This document shows, piece by piece, positions 32,685-34,694 of a DNA stretch of 34,694 nt (positions are counted from its first letter, which is position 1; each line of letters starts with the position of its first letter). This DNA is from Bordetella parapertussis (GTDB lineage Bacteria; Pseudomonadota; Gammaproteobacteria; Burkholderiales; Burkholderiaceae_B). The translations under genes and the position numbers were made by a program. The stretch is taken from assembly GCA_945887835.1 (NCBI GenBank), contig CAMCZQ010000013.1, positions 1 to 34,694 of the forward strand. Reading direction: 5' to 3'. The notes under the pieces were generated by a model that was not told where the DNA came from, ran no database searches, and saw only the letters and a program-made list of their open reading frames with translations.

Positions 32685-34208
32685 TTATTTTCCTTTGGCG
32701 AGTTGCTTGCGCAGCTCTGTTTTAAGAATTTTTCCGTAATTGTTTTTTGGCAAATCGTCGCTGAAGAAATATTCGCGTGGGCGCTTAAAGCGCGCCATGT
32801 TGTCCAAACACAAGGTGTCCATTTCGTCAGTCGTGATCGTCATGCCGGGTTTGACCACGACAAAGGCAACGGGCTCTTCGCCTAGGTCCGGCTCTTGGCG
32901 CCCCACCACCGACACCTCTGCTAAAGCTGGGTGACGCAACAACACTTCTTCGATTTCGCGCGGATAAATATTTGAACCCCCGCGAATGATCATATCTTTT
33001 GAGCGATCGCGCAGTGTCAGGTAACCCTTGGCATCCATAGTGCCGATGTCGCCGGTCCAGAGCCAGCCGTCTTTGATGGCCGACGCAGTGGCTTTGGGGT
33101 TGTTCCAATAGCCCAGCATGCGGGTGTCACTGCGTGACACCACTTCACCGAGCTCACCCGGGGGTAACTCTTTGCCGTCTTCGCCGACGACGCGTACTTC
33201 GACACCGGTGCGTGCTGTGCCGCAAGACGCTAAGCGCGCCATGTGTGCCTCGTCACGCGGGCCTTCGTGATCCAGCTTTGACAGCGCAGTCATGGTCATG
33301 GGGCTTTCGCCTTGTCCATAAATCTGTACCAGACGAGGGCCAAGTAAATCGAGTGTCTGCACTAGATCGCTGACATACATTGGACCGCCACCGTAAAACA
33401 CAGTCAGCAGATTACCCGCGGGGTTCTTGATGCCTTCGGCTGAGCGAATCATGCGCGACAGCATGGTGGGCGCAGCAAACAAGGTTACGTCTGGATACTG
33501 TTGTAAGGCTTCAAAGACTAGATCCGTACTGAAGCTTGCTTCAATGACTTGGTGTCCGCCGCCAAATAAATGCGGCAGGGCATAGAGCCCAGCGCCATGT
33601 GAGAGGGGTGCGACGTGCAACATGGTTTGGCCGCGCCGCACGCAGTCAACGTCCGCACCATACTGCAAGCTCATGCTGATCAGGTTGCGGTGCGACAGCA
33701 TCGCGCCTTTGGGGACGCCGGTCGTGCCACTGGTATAAAAAATCCAGGCCAAGTCATCGGGCAACATCGAGGCGCACGGCACAGCTTTCGAGTGTACATA
33801 GCCTTCGTAGGCATCATCGTCAACCACAATGATTTGTCGTTGACCGGGTAAATCGGCCAGTGCTTCGGCCAGCCCAGCAACCAAAGAGGCACTTGTAAAA
33901 ATCACGGCCGCAGCAGAATCTAACGCGATCGGTTTCACTTCGCGCGGATGCAGTTTTGCGTTCACGGGCACCGCGCAGAGCCCTGCGGTCCAAGTGGCAA
34001 ACAGCACCTCCATAAACGCGTTGCAGTTTTCCATGCATAAGATCACGCGCGAACCGGGCGCAAGATGCAAAGTGTTGAGCAAGCCACCCGCCAAACCATG
34101 CACGCGCTGTGCAAGTTGGCCATAGGTGAGTGTTTGTTTGCCGCAGGTCAGCGCACGAAGCTCAGGATGACTGAGTGCGCGCGTTAGAAAGGATTTTGCA
34201 ATATTCAT
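32685..34208 (-). CDS. AMP-forming acyl-CoA ligase (ANL superfamily, FadD-like)
   Basis: This 507-aa enzyme activates a carboxylic acid with ATP and CoA. It has the P-loop YTSGTTGVPKGAMLSH (about residues 157-170), YGQGESPMTMTALS, GWLWTGDIGTMDAKGY, the hinge DRSKDMIIRGGSNIYPREIE, and the catalytic Lys near the end in NNYGKILKTELRKQ. It heads the four-gene catabolic unit. Substrates could be fatty, aromatic or terpenoid acids. It might also supply activated substrate for the 7-14 kb operon, whose own synthetase is broken. Confidence 0.94.
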   Translation of the reverse strand: MNIAKSFLTRALSHPELRALTCGKQTLTYGQLAQRVHGLAGGLLNTLHLAPGSRVILCMENCNAFMEVLFATWTAGLCAVPVNAKLHPREVKPIALDSAAAVIFTSASLVAGLAEALADLPGQRQIIVVDDDAYEGYVHSKAVPCASMLPDDLAWIFYTSGTTGVPKGAMLSHRNLISMSLQYGADVDCVRRGQTMLHVAPLSHGAGLYALPHLFGGGHQVIEASFSTDLVFEALQQYPDVTLFAAPTMLSRMIRSAEGIKNPAGNLLTVFYGGGPMYVSDLVQTLDLLGPRLVQIYGQGESPMTMTALSKLDHEGPRDEAHMARLASCGTARTGVEVRVVGEDGKELPPGELGEVVSRSDTRMLGYWNNPKATASAIKDGWLWTGDIGTMDAKGYLTLRDRSKDMIIRGGSNIYPREIEEVLLRHPALAEVSVVGRQEPDLGEEPVAFVVVKPGMTITTDEMDTLCLDNMARFKRPREYFFSDDLPKNNYGKILKTELRKQLAKGK

Positions 34209-34297
34209 CAGACTTTTTAATTATTTTGAAAAGTTCAGATTAGAGGGTTGTCGCCTCAGATGATCATATCGCAAACTGAACCGTTCGTTGACCAAAA

Positions 34298-34341
34298 GTA
34301 AAAAACCCCAAACAATTGAATGGGTATTCAACGTTTTGGGG
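34298..34341 (-). terminator. Intrinsic terminator downstream of minE
   Basis: On the minus strand, CCCCAAAACGTTGAAT pairs with ATTCAATTGTTTGGGG (34326-34341 and 34306-34321) around ACCC. The stem has 13 pairs and one 3-nt internal mismatch, and TTTTTTACTTTT follows. It lies 40 nt after the minE stop and before the ligase operon. Confidence 0.85.
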
Positions 34342-34381
34342 CTCTTCAAAGCGCTTCCGCTTTTTGGCGTTTGCTTTGGCT

Positions 34382-34636
34382 TCAGCGTTGCGGCATCTCG
34401 ATTTTGACTTCGAGGACTTCAAGGCTATCTTGTCGTTCAAGATTGACTTTGATGTCTTCGGGATTGATTTTGACGTACTTAGAAATCACTGCGATCAATT
34501 CGCGTTGCAACGCTGGCAGGTAGTCTGGCGCTGCGCTATGCCCACCACGCTCGTGGGCCAAAATAATCTGCAGGCGCTCTTTGGCAACGTTGGCGGTATT
34601 TTTCTTCTCGCCAAGCAAAAAAGACAGAAAAGACAT
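34382..34636 (-). CDS. minE: Cell division topological specificity factor MinE
   Basis: This 84-aa MinE starts [20 protein letters not shown], with the membrane-targeting helix and the MinD-interacting region ([14 protein letters not shown]), then the dimerisation part ending [20 protein letters not shown]. MinE drives MinD oscillation and places the division site. Tandem ATG codons at 34639 and 34636 precede it. The second is preferred because it is 6 nt from the GGAGG sequence and gives the usual MinE N-terminus. It overlaps the minD stop by 1 nt (TGATG). Confidence 0.96.
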   Translation of the reverse strand: MSFLSFLLGEKKNTANVAKERLQIILAHERGGHSAAPDYLPALQRELIAVISKYVKINPEDIKVNLERQDSLEVLEVKIEMPQR

Positions 34637-34694
34637 CATTTGCCTCCAAACAGGCGCTTAAATAGGCCTGGCTTTTCGTAGTCAACAAAGCGCA
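34636..34694 (-). CDS. minD: MinD, C-terminal end only (partial at window edge)
   Basis: The last 18 codons before TGA (34638-34636) read [18 protein letters not shown]. This is the C-terminal amphipathic membrane-targeting helix of MinD, the ATPase partner of MinC and MinE. It runs off the right edge. The ribosome binding site GGAGG of minE lies inside it. Confidence 0.85.
   Translation of the reverse strand, partial: RFVDYEKPGLFKRLFGGK

Noticed and set aside
32225-32725. 166-aa plus-strand open frame over the thiolase and ligase junction
   Set aside because: It is antisense to two well-conserved genes and lacks any known motif.
34209-34297. Promoter for the ligase operon near TATGAT on the minus strand
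   Set aside because: A TATGAT -10-like element exists, but there is no acceptable -35 hexamer at 16-18 nt spacing.

Overview
The window looks like chromosome of a betaproteobacterium in the Burkholderiales, most probably an Alcaligenaceae-type organism. The signs are a stand-alone TctC/Bug periplasmic receptor, several acyl-CoA catabolic operons beside ABC importers, an EttA orthologue, MinDE, and a double-length UvrA. Base composition is moderate, with no sharp break except around 24.6-25.7 kb. The lineage is inferred from gene content; no rRNA or other marker gene is present. I see no tRNA, rRNA, CRISPR array, IS element or prophage.

Layout. (1) 1-6473, minus strand: the 5' part of pabB runs off the left edge, preceded by a giant tandem UvrA of 1887 aa. 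(2) 6599-6730, plus: a strongly basic 43-aa protein with a clear ribosome binding site and a textbook terminator. (3) 7010-14275, plus: a tightly packed catabolic operon of cyclase-family hydrolase, AtuA core protein, a separate AtuA C-terminal domain protein, PRISE-type enone reductase, TctC receptor, a Cys-less thiolase-like protein with its DUF35 partner, and the decayed remains of an ADP-forming acyl-CoA synthetase. (4) 14412-19972, plus: a five-gene dipeptide/oligopeptide-type ABC importer behind a good sigma-70 promoter. (5) 19988-24562: housekeeping and mixed genes (acidic hypothetical, ettA, heavy-metal-binding protein, PaaY-like protein, 4HBT thioesterase, MBL-fold lactonase-like hydrolase). 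(6) 24559-25690: an uncharacterised 304-aa protein and an AT-rich spacer with repeated CTGAG/CTCAG inverted pairs. (7) 25691-34208, minus: two adjacent acid-catabolism operons, one for AMP-forming acyl-CoA ligase, canonical thiolase, DUF35 and crotonase, the other for a branched-chain-amino-acid-type importer with a fused permease-ATPase. (8) 34382-34694, minus: minE and the end of minD, with a terminator.

How the genes may work together. The 25.7-34.2 kb block reads as a self-contained module: LivK-type uptake of an organic acid, CoA activation by the AMP-forming ligase, hydration by the crotonase, and thiolysis by the thiolase/DUF35 pair. The 7.0-14.3 kb block is the most unusual part. Its thiolase-like protein has Gly where the nucleophilic Cys should be and Tyr where the HDCF His should be, and it sits directly before a DUF35 gene, as in the Ltp2/DUF35 retro-aldolases of steroid side-chain breakdown. 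Combined with AtuA, a PRISE reductase and a cyclase-family hydrolase, this suggests a degradation route for a cyclic or isoprenoid-like substrate. That route is an inference; the substrate is unknown. Its acyl-CoA synthetase gene is broken, so activation would have to come from another gene, for example the AMP-forming ligase at 32685-34208.
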